The position numbers were made by a program, and so were the translations under genes. This document shows, piece by piece, positions 23,645 to 32,680 of a stretch of DNA of 64,000 nucleotides (positions are counted from its first letter, which is position 1; every line of letters begins with the position of its first letter). This DNA comes from Camelus bactrianus. Lineage: Eukaryota; Chordata; Mammalia; Artiodactyla; Camelidae. The stretch spans positions 30,948,645 through 31,012,644 of the forward strand of contig NC_133564.1 of NCBI RefSeq assembly GCF_048773025.1, given 5' to 3'. The notes beneath the pieces are model-generated. The model saw only the letters and a list, made by a program, of their open reading frames with translations, had not been told where the DNA came from and made no database searches.

Positions 23645-24022
23645 TTAGATTCCACATATAAGCGATCTCATATGGTATTTTTCTTTCTCTTTCTGGCTTA
23701 CTTCACTTAGAATGACCTTCTCCAGGAACATCCATGTTGCTGCAAATGGCATTATGTTGTCAGTTTTTATGGCTGAGTAGTATTCCATTGTATAAATATA
23801 CCACCTCTTCTTTATCCAGTCACCTGTTGATGGACATTTAGGCTGTTTCCATGTCTCAGCTATTGTAAATAGTGCTTCTATGAACATTGGGGTGCAGGTG
23901 TCATCCTGGAGTAGGGTTCCTTCTGGATATATGCCCAGGAGCAGGATTCCTGGGTCATATGGTAAGTCTATTCCTAGTCTTTTGAGGAATCTCCATACTG
24001 TTTTCCACAGTGGCTGCACCAA
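23645..24022 (-). pseudogene. L1 ORF2 C-terminal fragment, still open
   Basis: A 125-codon open stretch encodes the C-terminal part of the L1 ORF2 protein. It includes the family-typical [47 protein letters not shown] and ILSEVSQKEKEKYHMRSLI blocks and ends at what looks like the normal ORF2 stop after CGI. The endonuclease and reverse-transcriptase domains are missing because the element is 5'-truncated, so nothing functional is made. The lack of stops suggests a recent insertion. The called start is an internal methionine, not a true start. Confidence 0.9.
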
Positions 24023-24117
24023 ACTGCATTCCCACCAGCAGTGTAGGAGGGGTCCCTTTTCTCCACAGCCTCTCCAGCATTTGTCGTTTGTGGACTTTTG
24101 AATATATTTTTAGTCTT

Positions 24118-25515
24118 GTTCATACAATTTTGTCCTTACAGGCTACTAAGAAATTTTGCTTGGAATATTCTTTCTGTTTCTATTTCTTAGTATAAACCCG
24201 CTAGTCCTATCAGAGAACTGTCCCAATGATGCTTCCACACGGAAGTAACATCTTGCTTTGTCAAATGCATTACAATTTCAGGGAAAAGAAAACAAGCTAC
24301 CCCAATTATGCTTTGCCATTTGTTCTGACACTTTTATTATTCCTGATGCAATTCCTCTCACACGTTGTCCTGTTTTAAAAGCCATTTCTGTCAAATTAAC
24401 TTAGGGGAGACTGGCGGAAAAATAAAAATAAAAACTCCTCATGTACTTCTAACACCTGGAGAATCAGCGGAGAGATGTAATTTTGTCATCTTTCAAATTA
24501 AATCCGATTCTGGGCTTGCTGCTTCTGAAATAATCCAATATAAAGTGGAAGCGTTGCATCCATCCCTGTCCATTTAGGCACATGCTTAATTTATGGAAAA
24601 TCAATTTCAACTCACAGCCGTGTGGCTGTTTCTGATGCTCCATTAAGGTTTCTGTAATTTTTTTGTAAATCTGGTGACTTATTCATTCGGATGCTATCAG
24701 AAAGAACCCATCTTCAGTTCAGTACAATTCTTATCCAGGAACGTGATCTGGGGTCTGATCACAGTTCCTACACATATTGGAAAATCCATCGCTCCTGAAG
24801 TGCACAGCCACAGGAGGAGGGCAGGACAAAAAGCTTCAAAAATCTTTTAGAAAAGAATCTTCCAAATTTTGAGACACCTCTGCCACCATTTTTTTTTTCA
24901 TTTTGATGCTCTTTATTTATTTATCCAGAGGCTAAACAAATAGAGCTATGGAATGATAACTACCACAGAGATTTTTTTAAAAAACTATCTCTTAAAACAA
25001 ATTTTCAATTCAAAGATAAGGTAAATGATTAACTCTTGATCGTCTAATCCCAGTTTGGTTTGCCACCACTGAAAGGCTCCCACAGAGGCTAACAAGTCTG
25101 AGAAGCAGACAGGGGAAGCTGGACGACGAAAAGGGAAATGGAAAGCTTGAATGAAACCAGGAGAGAAACCTCAGTGTGTACATGAGCTCTGGTTGGTAGC
25201 GTCAGGACTGGCGCTACTAACATTGAAGTGGGAAAGTGCAAAATATAGAGGGAAAAAGGATGGGCAGCACACAAAGACAAAGTAGAAAGAACATAATTTG
25301 GGGGGAAAATGTATTTAAAGGGTACTTTTTTTCCAATTTCAGTTATAGGAAAAATATGCCAAACTTGATCAACAATTGAATGTACAATTGGATGTTTCAG
25401 TATTTCCATGGCTACACGTGATTTTTTTTTTCAAGATAAACACATGGTATACTTTACTCGTCAGTTAAAGAGTTCTAATAAATTCACTCAAGTTTGGTTA
25501 ATCTTTTTCCTTCAG
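24118..25515. other. Repeat-poor AT-rich DNA, possible conserved non-coding element
   Basis: 1.4 kb with no recognised repeat. The 24365-24720 part is dense in homeodomain-type words (ATTAA, TAATCC, CAATTT, TTTATGG) and has no long open frame. A 70-codon frame (24365-24577) and a 106-codon minus frame (25089-25409) have no recognised domain. Regulatory function is only an inference from the absence of repeats and the base pattern. Confidence 0.3.
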
Positions 25516-26290
25516 TTTTTTTTTTTAAACAGCTCTGTTGAGATAGATTTCACATAAAATAAAATTTACTTATTGGGAGTATAGTCAGTGCATTTAATAT
25601 GTTCACAGAGTTGTGCAACCATCACCACAATCTACCAGGTTTAAAACATCTTCAACTGTTCCAAAACAAGCCCCATATATCCAGCAATGACTCCCTGTCT
25701 CCCCTCCACCCACTTCCCACCAGCTCTAAGCAACTGCTCAACTATATTCTGTCACTCTGGACTTACCTCTGCTAGACATGTGGCCTTTTGTGACTGCCTT
25801 TTAACATTTAGTCTGATATTTTCAAGGTTCATCCATGTCATAGCACATATCAGTAACTTATTAATGTCTTTAAATTTCGAATGATAGGCTCTGTTTGGAT
25901 ATACCACATACTGTCGATCCACGCGTCACTGGATGAACATTTGGGTTGTTTCCACTTTGGGGGCATTATAAATAATTCTGCTAGAAATCTCTGTGTACAA
26001 ATTTTACATAGACATATGTTTTCCACTCATCTTAGGTCTCTAAATCAGAGTATAATTTCTGGGTCACATGGTCATTCTATACCAAAATGTTGACCATTTT
26101 GAGAAACTCTTATTTTCTGTTTTGATTTGCATTATCCTGGAGACTACTGATGTTGAACATTTTGGCACATGTTTATTGGACACATAAATAAATATTCTTT
26201 GGGGAAATATCTACTCAAATCTGTTTTGTCCATTTTGAAATTATTTGACTTGTCTTTTTATTGTTTTCTTGCCAGTTTTCCTTCTAGACC
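25516..26290 (-). mobile_element. Old L1 (L1M-type) 3' region
   Basis: On plus it starts with a T-run and then follows the antisense of an old L1 3' end: ttgagatagatttcacataa, gagttgtgcaaccatcacca, tcaaggttcatccatgtcat, aacatttgggttgtttccac and gatttgcattatcctgg. The sequence covers the 3' UTR and the end of ORF2. Divergence is much higher than in the 23.2-kb copy. Confidence 0.85.
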
Positions 26291-27460
26291 TACTGGGACA
26301 ATATTGGGAGGAAGTGGCAAGAGCAGATATTCTAATTTTATCCCTGATTTTATAGGGGAAGCATTCGGAATTTCTTCATCAGGTGTTATATTAGCTGTGG
26401 GTTTTTCATAAATAGCCTGTGTCAGCTTGAAGAATTTCTTTCTATTCCTAGTGTCTTGAATGTTTTTATCATGAAAGGCCATTGAATTATGTCAAATAAA
26501 TTTTCTGCATCCATTGAGGTGATCATGGGGTTTTAATCCTTGATTCTATTAACATAAGGTAAGAAGTTTATTGGTTTGAGATGTTTAACCAACCATGCGT
26601 TATTGGGAAGAATCTCCATTGGTCCTAATGCATAATCTTTTTTGTATGTTGCTGCCTTTGGTTTGCTGTAGTCTTCTGAGGAATTTGACGTCTGTATTCA
26701 CAAAGGATGTTTGTCTGTGGTTTTCTGGGGTTTGTTGTCTTTGGCTGGTTTTGGTACCAGAAAAATGCTGGCCTCACAACAAGAGTTAGGAACGATTACT
26801 TCTCTTGTAATTTTCTTGGAAGCGTTTGTGAAGGACTGGGAGCAATTTGTGTTTAAGTGTTTGATGTGATTCATCAGGGAAGCCGTCTGGGTCTGGCGTT
26901 TCTTTGTTGGAAGTTTTGAAATGACTGACTCAGTTTTGTTGCCCGTTGTAGGTCTTTTCTGATTATCTCTTCTCGAGAGAGAGTTTTGTTTGTTTTTGTC
27001 TTTCTAGAAGCCTTCCTGTGTCATTGAAGCTTTCTGGTGCGTTGACACGTGACCGTTCACAGTGTTCTCTCATTATCCCCCTGTGACTGTATGATTGGTA
27101 GTGATGCCCCCTTTCATCCCTAATGTTAGTAATCTGAGTCTCTTTCTCGTTTTTCTTGGTGAGTCTAGCTAAAAGTATACTAATTTTGTTGATCTTTTCA
27201 AAAAATCCCAAATTCTGGTCTCATTGTTCTTTCGCTATTGTTTTTCTGTCCTCTGGTTCACGCCACTCCCCGCTTATTATTTCATTCCCCTTGCTTGCTT
27301 TCAGTTTCTCTTGGATAGATGACTTTCATGTCGTTCTGTGGTTCTGGTTAAATGGCATGAGCTTCTAAATGGTTAGGTTTAGTTGTTTTGCCTGTATTTT
27401 TGTTGTTTTAGAGGGAGACTAAGGTCACCATTGCCTCACTTTGCTGTTACAGAAGTTGAC
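26291..27460 (-). mobile_element. Old L1 ORF2 reverse-transcriptase region
   Basis: Antisense of L1 ORF2: ttatattagctgtgggtttt, atgaaaggccattgaattat, tctgcatccattgaggtgat, tctggttttctggggtttgt-like and ttggtaccagaaaaatgctg, then cttggtgagtctagctaaaa. It covers the RT core and the sequence upstream of it. It joins the 3' region at about 26280 with the intervening ORF2 part absent, so either an internal deletion occurred or two copies lie side by side. It carries many disruptions. Confidence 0.8.
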
Positions 27461-27818
27461 CTCCTTCATACAATTTATCAATTTTACTTGGCATCTCATT
27501 GAGTTAATCTATATGTTTTAAATTTCCAGCAGATCCATGAGGTCTACCACACACACTCAGCTCGATGCAGGACTAGACTGTCGGGTCATGACAGCTCACA
27601 CTTGGGAAGAAAACTCTGACCTCCTAGTGATGAGTGTCTTAAAACCTATAGCCTCAAAGTCTGATCTGATCACCCTTACAAGGAATCTTTCAGTGACAAG
27701 GTAAAGGCAGAGTGGAAGTAAAAGCTGAGTTTCATGAGCACTTTGGTGACTAGTTTACCTGTCCTCAACTTTCCACCTAACTACTGCTGTGTAACAAACT
27801 ATAGCCAACACAGTGACA
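27461..27818. other. Single-copy DNA
   Basis: About 360 bases between the old L1 and the SINE pair. No feature recognised. Confidence 0.35.
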
Positions 27819-27852
27819 TGAAACACCATATTATTTTTAATTTTTAAAATTT

Positions 27853-27985
27853 TGGGGGGAGGTAATTAGGTTTGTTTGTTTGTTTGTTTGTTTATTTATT
27901 TATTTGGAGGAGGTACTGGGGATTGAACCCAGGACCTCATGCATGCTAAGCATGTGCCCTACCATTTGAGCTATACCCTCCCCCT
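27853..27985 (-). mobile_element. Vic-1-type SINE (left member)
   Basis: Antisense copy with the ggtaattagg body, expanded (GTTT)n and (ATTT)n tail-proximal units, the B box as ggattgaaccc (27920-27930), a catgctaagcatg anticodon arm and the head end near 27985. Confidence 0.95.
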
Positions 27986-28034
27986 AAAACTGAACTCTTT
28001 TTTTTTTTTTCATTTATCTTTTAAGTTTTGCTCT

Positions 28035-28146
28035 GGGGGGAGGTAATTAGGTTTGTCTGTTTATTTTAATGGAGGTCCTAGGGACTGAACCCAGGACCTC
28101 GTGCACGCTAAGCACGCGCTCTACCACTGAGCTACACCCTCTCCCG
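28035..28146 (-). mobile_element. Vic-1-type SINE (right member)
   Basis: Antisense copy with the same ggtaattagg body, the B box as ggactgaaccc and a CpG-richer anticodon arm (cacgctaagcacgcg). Its outer head border coincides with the right target-site duplication. Confidence 0.95.
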
Positions 28147-28164
28147 CTGAAACACCGTATTATT

Positions 28165-29254
28165 AATGTTACAACTTTTGGACTAGAAATTCAGGCTGGC
28201 GTGCTAGACTTCTGTGCCACATGGAGTTACTCAGTGTCACTCGGCTGCTGGTTGTTCTGGTATGAGGGTCCACAAAGGCATTATTCAATGCCTGATGTCA
28301 TTGTCTGGTGGCTAGAAGGATCCTTCTGTTTTTCTGTCCATAAAGCCTCAGGGTTTCTCCAAGTGGTCTTTCCTGCAGGGTAGTCAAACTTCTTATTACT
28401 TCATGGATCCAGGGGTTCCTGGGGGCAAGGCTAATCCTCTTAAAAATTAGGTCCAAAACTGATGAAGCATCACTTCCACTGACTCTACTGGTCAAAGCTG
28501 TCACAAGCCAGCTCAGGGTAAAGGGGAAGTGGCACAGAACCCTCCTCTTGAAGGGAAGAATGTCAAAGAATTTAATGCCGCCTTTAATCTGCCACACAGC
28601 TCCTCTCTGTTTGAAACATGAGGCACAGAGAAGTTAGCAATTCTCTGGGCTTGGGACTGAGCACATCCCTGTGAACGTCTCATCCTAAAGGGCCTCTGGG
28701 ACCTTCTTAATAAACCTGAAAATTTGCTTTCTCCAGTCAGACATTTTCCTGATTCATTGAGCATGACAGAGGCACCACCTTGGAGAGTTAATCAGGCATC
28801 AACAACAGTGGGATGATGCCTGCATTTTTCAAAGATGCAAGGGGAAATATCCACTGAGCATTTGAAGAGATTTCCAAAGATGATGTTCTTCTAACTCCCT
28901 GCTAAGAATCGGATACAGTCATTGCTGACACGGAGTATTGATGGGAACGCTTTTTTTCCTTCCCTGATGGACCACTTAGCAGCGCCATCCCCCGGCTCAG
29001 CTCCTAAGACAACAAAGCCTGTAGGAAGAGGATGGCTTCACCTGCTTAGTACTACTTGGCTGGATATCCTTTACGTTCATGTTTTGGTTACACACCTATT
29101 TGGCGCTGCCCCAGGGACTCTTTGTCTTGATTAGCTCACAAGTTCATTACAGAACTCTCTACTCTCTTTGCTCTTCTAATCCTGGGAAATCTTACGATGA
29201 ACATAGTTGCATATTTCTAATCCTCCAAATGGAAAGGTGTGCAGACTCTGAAAC
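28165..29254. other. Single-copy DNA
   Basis: 1.1 kb. Opposing frames of 80-100 codons overlap at 28298-28764 without recognisable domains. Confidence 0.35.
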
Positions 29255-29421
29255 AAAAATAGAGGCTTACTGGGGGAAGGGTGTAGCTCAAGTGGCAGAG
29301 CGCAAGCTCAGCACGCAAGAGGTCCCGGGTTCAAGCCGCAGTACTTCCTTCAAGCTGAAATCAATAAAGAAATCTAATTACTTCCCCGTCGGAATACAAA
29401 CAATACAAAAATAAAGGCTTA
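29255..29421 (+). mobile_element. Vic-1-type SINE with 15-bp TSD
   Basis: The body is 29270-29406, with an A box (tagctcaagtgg), an anticodon arm, a B box (gggttcaagcc, 29328-29338) and the aatctaattactt tail part. AAAAATAGAGGCTTA (29255-29269) and AAAAATAAAGGCTTA (29407-29421) flank it with one mismatch. Both borders are therefore preserved. Confidence 0.93.
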
Positions 29422-29714
29422 TTTACTGATTGTTTTGTAAGGGGAGCAGATATCCACCTGACAGCCTCCACTTCTTGATTCTTCATCCCAAAGACTGTTT
29501 ATCACCCCGTTACTGGATGGTGGAGCTGATTTCCCAAAGGGTAGTTTTGTGTGTGAGGGGAGGGTGGAAGAAATCTGAAACACAGGAAGTGTTCATCCCC
29601 CACCCACCGCTGCACCTTTAATACTTAAACAGTGACTAAGCTCTCAACGGTATGTTACCGGTAACACTTGTACCAGGCTGAAAGCAAAAATATCCCAAGT
29701 ACAATCTGAAACAG
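29422..29714. other. Single-copy DNA
   Basis: About 290 bases between the SINE and an L2 fragment. No repeat family recognised, and the one open frame (29430-29621) has no recognisable domain. Confidence 0.35.
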
Positions 29715-30110
29715 CAGATTTTGTTTAATATTGAACTCCTGCTATGTTGAAGGCATTGTACCCTAACCTGGGGATGTAATGGAAAGCACAATAAATATGC
29801 ATTCTAAAATCATGAAGTTGACATTATAGTAAGAAGAAAAAAAACCCAAATTATGAAAGCAACATGTGTACTGTTATACAGTATTATATACCAAAGTAAA
29901 GGAAACTGACTAGGTAAGAGGGTGTCAAAGGGACCTGATCGAGACTGGAGGATGAAGATGCTTCTTGGGGGAAGTGACACTTGATGTGAAACCTGCAGAA
30001 AGAGGAGGATGGCATCAAATGAAGAAGCAGAGAAACATTCCAGAGAGAGGCAAAAACACACGCAGAGGATCTGATCCAGAAGAAAGTGTGCCAAGATCAG
30101 GTTGAAGAGA
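29715..30110 (-). mobile_element. L2 LINE 3' region
   Basis: The plus-strand order is the typical antisense L2 3' end: tgaactcctgctatgttgaa (family form gagcacctactatgtgcca), atgaagttgacattatagta, gaagtgacacttgatgtgaa, acctgcagaaagagga and acattccagagagaggcaa. It is old, with short insertions. Confidence 0.78.
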
Positions 30111-30411
30111 AAGGTACGTGCTAAATCATACAGCCTGTTAATATTTTATAGTTAATATTTTACATTCATCATAAATGAAACGGGCATCCACTTAAGGGAC
30201 TTATGCTGACGAAGGGTATGATTGTAACTACATTTGGGGCAAAAAAATCATTAAAGCCAAAATGTGGAAGATGGATTTGGTTATTCAGAGAATGGCTCTT
30301 GAGAAGAGCAGTTAGAGACAATGTGTGTTTCCGAAGATATGTATGAGTTAAGATCAATAGAAGTTGATGATTGTTGGAATATACGGGATATGGTTAGGAG
30401 ACAGAGATGTT

Positions 30412-30685
30412 AAAAATTGCTCCAGGAAATTAATTAATTAATTGACTAATTAATTTTTACTGAAGTACAGTTACAATGTGTCAATTTCTGGTGCACAGCA
30501 CAATGTCCCAGCCATGCATATGTGTACATATATTCGTTTTCATATTCTTTTTCATTAAAGGTTATTACAAGATATTGAACATAGCTCCCTGCGCTATACA
30601 GAAGAAACTCAAAAAAAAATCTATTTATATATATGTAGTGACTAACATTTGTAAATCTCAGACTCAAAAATTGCTCCAGGAAATT
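30412..30685 (-). mobile_element. L1 3' end with perfect 20-bp TSD
   Basis: The 234-bp body (30432-30665) is antisense L1 3' UTR: gaagtacagttacaatgtgt, aatttctggtgcacagcaca and ggttattacaagatattgaa. The repeat AAAAATTGCTCCAGGAAATT flanks it identically at 30412-30431 and 30666-30685. Confidence 0.95.
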
Positions 30686-30707
30686 TAATGGTGACCTAAT
30701 TCATTTA

Positions 30708-30914
30708 AAATTAACTTGATTCACTGTATAGCACTGGGAACTCTACTCAATATCTTGTAATAACCTACAACGGAAAAGAATCTGAAAAAGAACATATATA
30801 TATGTGTGTGTGTGTATGTATAACTGAATCACTTTGCTGTGTACCAGAAACTAACACAACATTGACTGTAAATCAACTAGACTTCTATAAAAAATAAAAT
30901 TAAATTAACTTGAT
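30708..30914 (+). mobile_element. L1 3' end with 13-bp TSD
   Basis: The body (30721-30901) is sense L1 3' UTR: ctgtatagcactgggaactc, aatatcttgtaataaccta and ctttgctgtgtaccagaaac, ending in an A-rich tail. AAATTAACTTGAT flanks it at 30708-30720 and 30902-30914. It lies 22 bases from the previous L1 unit and in the opposite orientation. Confidence 0.93.
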
Positions 30915-31224
30915 GTGGGATTGGATATTGTGGAGGTATGGAGAAAAGGAGAGAAAGTGTTAAGTGACTGTAAGATTTCTATCCTGAAACAGGAAAATAA
31001 ACAGTGACCTCATTCTCTGAGCCAGGGAGCAGTGGACAGGAATGAGACTTGAAAGGAGAGATCTCTCTGGGATATGCTGTCTTTGCGATATTGGAATAGA
31101 AATGTTAAGTAAGTAGTTGAACCTATTAAAAAGCCCATTGGATTTAACATAAAGTTTACTGAAATTCAGAACTTCAAGGAACGGAGTTATACTAGATTTT
31201 CCATTTGACACGCATAACCAGCAA
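30915..31224. other. Single-copy DNA
   Basis: About 310 bases with only a small minus-strand frame (30960-31211) that has no known domain. Confidence 0.35.
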
Positions 31225-31750
31225 TCTATAGCTTTTTGGGATACAATTTTGTATGTTTTTGTTTTTCTGTATTTTTAAATTTTAGATTATGATGTAATAA
31301 TTTGGCCAAACGTTTGCCTATTGTAGTGATTTTAAAAATAAATAATCTTAGGTGTCTCTGTCTATTCATTGATTTTTCTCTTTTCTGATTTGTAATTCCC
31401 ATTAATCTTTGAATTTCATCCTCTTGGTTTCCTTAGGCATATACAAAGGAAACTGACCCAACATTTAAAGCAGATTCATTATTTTTACAACTAGTCTTGT
31501 TTTTTAGTGACATGTTTAAGACCTTAGAGGTTAAGCTGATCATAGTGCTAGTAATTCACCATCAATTCTCATATATAGTCTCCTCCGTGATGATTTTCTA
31601 TAGAGTTTGCCATTAAATTCATTTCCTCTTTGACCAAAGAGTTAATTACGATAATGTTTTTAATTTTCAATATCTGGAAAAATTTTTCTTTCTTTTGACA
31701 TTTCATATTAACTTATACTTTGATGATACTGGGTTCCAAAAAATATGTTT
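31225..31750 (-). mobile_element. Probable old L1 ORF2 fragment
   Basis: The segments ttgattttctatagagtttg-like, catttcctctttgaccaaag, agttaattacgataatg and ttcaatatctggaaaaattt follow the antisense of an L1 ORF2 stretch (cctctttgacccatgagttatt...caaatatctggagattttt). The left part is too eroded to place. Confidence 0.5.
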
Positions 31751-32300
31751 TTCATAACTTCTGCTTTTTAAAATTCAGCAAGGTAATTTTCCCCATTTTG
31801 TGGTCAGTGAACGATGTTGGTAGCGGGTCAACTTTCCAGCCCCTCTCCTCGCCCCACTCCAGCCGCAGGGGAACACATGACATGCTTCCAAAGTAACCAT
31901 CTCGTGTTTCCCGGGGAAGTTTTACTTTCCTCAGGAAACCCATCCATCTCCTTCCTCCTTTTGCTGTCAGCATAGATCTTGTGCTGATAGTGGCAGCATT
32001 CAGATTAAATCGCCCGAAGGAAAGGCCGAGAAGATCACGGAAGTCATCGATTGTGAAATCCTGAGCTTTTGAACCAGCATCAATTACTTTTTTTCATCTG
32101 GACCTCTTGCTATAGGAGGGGGGAAGAAAAAGCCAAAAACCAAACCAAAACAAGACACTCTTTGTCTCTCTTTTAAGACACTTGAAATAATTCTGCATGA
32201 CTACAGACCTAACATATGGTGACTTTTTATAAGTGTTCTGTTGGCTCTTTTTACAGAGTTATTATTGTCCATAGTATTCAAAATAGTAACATAATGCTTA
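31751..32300. other. Single-copy DNA
   Basis: About 550 bases. The minus frame 31752-31973 has no recognised domain. Confidence 0.35.
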
Positions 32301-32446
32301 TGTATCTATTAAATCAACATGAGGACTAATATAATTATTATATTAATAATTAATAGAATTATTAATAGTCAGTATAATATTATATTGTTGATATAATTAT
32401 TATATTAATAATTATAATTATTCCTAATGTTGATTTAATAGATACA
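32301..32446. repeat. 146-bp AT-rich foldback with perfect 20-bp terminal arms
   Basis: TGTATCTATTAAATCAACAT (32301-32320) is the exact reverse complement of 32427-32446. Pairing continues inward to about 32340 and 32406 with two mismatches and one unpaired base. It leaves a loop of about 65 bases. A 24-bp direct repeat (32329-32352 and 32391-32414) overlaps the arms. It could be a palindromic transposon relic or a replication-made hairpin. It has no coding content. Confidence 0.9.
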
Positions 32447-32448
32447 TT

Positions 32449-32680
32449 CAAGATTTGCAGATTCTAACTACTATACATAAAATAAATAAACAACAAATTT
32501 ATACTGTATAGCACAGCAAAGTATATTCAATATCTTTTAACAATCTATAATAAAAAAGAATATGAAAAGGAATATATGTATGTAGATGTATGACTGAGAC
32601 ATGATGCTGTATACCAGAAACTGACACAACGTTGTAAACTGACTTCAATTTAAAAAAAGAGAAAAGAAAAAGAAAGAATA
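32449..32680 (+). mobile_element. L1 3' end
   Basis: Sense L1 3' UTR in order: agattctaactactatacat, aaataaataaacaac, tatactgtatagcacagc, tcaatatcttttaacaatct and ctgtataccagaaactgaca, ending in an A/G-rich tail. It begins immediately after the foldback. Confidence 0.85.

Larger units (their letters stand above)
23224..24117 (-). mobile_element. Young L1 insertion with candidate 3' transduction, 13-bp TSD
   Basis: The direct repeat TATTTTTAGTCTT flanks the unit exactly at 23224-23236 and 24105-24117. On the minus strand the L1 body (24104 down to about 23339) holds the ORF2 C-terminus and 3' UTR. It ends in an internal A-rich tail (about 23339-23358). About 90 bases of non-L1 sequence follow (to 23244), then a second A-tail (23235-23243). 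An AATAAA lies at 23260-23265 on minus, 16 bases before that final tail. This is the layout of L1 read-through into its source flank. The family matches the 43392 copy and looks younger than the other L1s here. Confidence 0.85.
27819..28164 (-). mobile_element. Nested pair of Vic-1 SINEs within one 17-bp TSD
   Basis: Two minus-strand SINEs lie head to tail. TGAAACACCATATTATT (27819-27835) and TGAAACACCGTATTATT (28148-28164) flank the pair as a whole and differ only at one CpG-type site. The inner spacer (27986-28034) holds a 13-T run. This fits one SINE that landed first and a second that landed in its T-rich tail. Confidence 0.8.

Noticed and set aside
23645-24022. Host protein-coding gene
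   Set aside because: The protein is the C-terminus of L1 ORF2 inside an L1 with target-site duplications.
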